From NCBI GenBank assembly GCA_002366835.1, contig DFBZ01000148.1, positions 1-5,491 of the forward strand: 5,491 nt of DNA. Direction: 5' to 3'. Numbering within the stretch: position 1 is the stretch's first letter; the number at the start of each line of letters is the position of its first letter. The position numbers were made by a program, and so were the translations under genes. The notes beneath the pieces are model-generated. The model was not told the origin of the DNA, did no database searches, and saw only the letters and a program-made list of their open reading frames with translations. This DNA is from Gammaproteobacteria bacterium UBA3067 (lineage in GTDB: Bacteria > Pseudomonadota > Gammaproteobacteria > Pseudomonadales > UBA3067). Positions 5,050 to 5,491 of the stretch are shown here, in pieces.

Positions 5050-5491
5050 ATGGATGTAGCAGAATTAAGTCGTGAGGCGGCTCTAAAGATTGCATTAGCT
5101 GCCAGGATTATTCCAGGAATTTCAGTATCACAGTTACTGGATATTCTTTATCAAAGAATACATGGGGATATAACTGACGAAACCCTTAAAACAGTCACCG
5201 TGACTGACCTTAAAGCGAGTTTCGAAAGTCTCGATGGCGAAGAGGATGGCGAGGATATTGGCATTGGCCTAGATGAAATGAAAGAAGCCGTCCGTATTCT
5301 TTGGGGTGAGAACGTCGAAGGTGACCTGCCATTGCTAGAGACATTTTCCTCAGCGCCAGGGGATAGTATTCGTGTTGCGGTCGCGTCTAATAGCGGCGAG
5401 CAATTAAACGGACACTTTGGTTCGTGTATTCGCTATCTGGTTTACCAGATGAATACCACTGAGCTAAAGCTTGTTGATGTGCGTTCCGCAT
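5050..5491 (+). CDS. nafY: NafY-like FeMo-co / apo-dinitrogenase binding protein (3' truncated by window edge)
   Basis: An open reading frame of 147 codons runs from ATG 5050 to the right edge without a stop. The N-terminal helical segment (about residues 5-57), including LSREAALKIALAARIIPG and TLKTVTVTDLKASF, resembles the N-terminal domain of NafY/NifY-type proteins, which binds apo-dinitrogenase. An acidic Gly/Glu/Asp-rich linker follows at about 60-77. A NifX-like domain begins near residue 104 with SIRVAVASNSGEQLNGHFGS, whose His122 (codon 5413-5415) lies at nearly the same number as the FeMo-co ligand His121 reported for A. vinelandii NafY. The protein would act as a carrier of FeMo-co or a chaperone of immature dinitrogenase. 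AGG at 5041-5043 lies 6 bases before the ATG. A nearby ATG at 5046 is out of frame and stops after nine codons. A NifX- or NifY-type name is the alternative; the two-domain layout favours NafY. Confidence 0.85.
   Translation, partial: MDVAELSREAALKIALAARIIPGISVSQLLDILYQRIHGDITDETLKTVTVTDLKASFESLDGEEDGEDIGIGLDEMKEAVRILWGENVEGDLPLLETFSSAPGDSIRVAVASNSGEQLNGHFGSCIRYLVYQMNTTELKLVDVRSA

Overview
The window is a compact, single-strand (+) gene block from the nitrogen-fixation (nif) region of a diazotrophic bacterium, most probably a gammaproteobacterium. It reads: end of nifB, then fdxN, nifO, nifQ, a SagB-type tandem nitroreductase, a rhodanese/ankyrin protein in the rhdN position, a CGFS monothiol glutaredoxin, a BolA-family protein, and the beginning of a nafY-like gene. 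From memory, the order nifB-fdxN-nifO-nifQ-rhdN-grx matches the minor nif cluster of Azotobacter vinelandii. The base composition looks moderate, not GC-rich like Azotobacter, and the coding style resembles marine gammaproteobacteria. The genus is not determinable from the sequence alone.

Layout. Positions 1-508 hold the C-terminal part of NifB with its NifX-like FeMo-co-binding domain. Positions 535-819 hold a 2x[4Fe-4S] ferredoxin. Positions 831-1235 hold an ArsC-fold nitrogenase-associated protein, and 1243-1842 hold NifQ with its complete C-terminal Cys cluster. Positions 1847-3529 hold a 560-residue two-domain nitroreductase/SagB-like flavoprotein, an unusual insertion in this otherwise conventional order. 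Positions 3562-4362 hold a degenerate rhodanese fused to four ankyrin repeats. Positions 4395-4721 and 4725-4988 hold a monothiol Grx and a BolA-like partner, 3 bases apart. From 5050 to the window edge runs a NafY-like protein with an N-terminal helical domain and the start of a NifX-like domain carrying the HFG motif.

Functional reading. All genes fit assembly and delivery of the nitrogenase metal cofactor: NifB makes the Fe-S core (NifB-co), FdxN supplies electrons, NifQ supplies molybdenum, Grx and BolA can carry [2Fe-2S] clusters, and NafY holds FeMo-co or apo-dinitrogenase. The roles of NifO, the SagB-like protein and the rhodanese-ankyrin protein are unclear. Gaps are 3-61 bases and every gene has a recognisable ribosome binding site, so the block looks like one operon read from a promoter upstream of the window. 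I see no NifA/sigma-54 promoter, terminator, RNA gene, mobile element or CRISPR array. The largest gap is 61 bases, before nafY.

The most interesting points are the SagB-like double nitroreductase inside a nif operon, the rhodanese that lacks its catalytic cysteine and is joined to ankyrin repeats, and the adjacent Grx-BolA pair apparently dedicated to nitrogenase.
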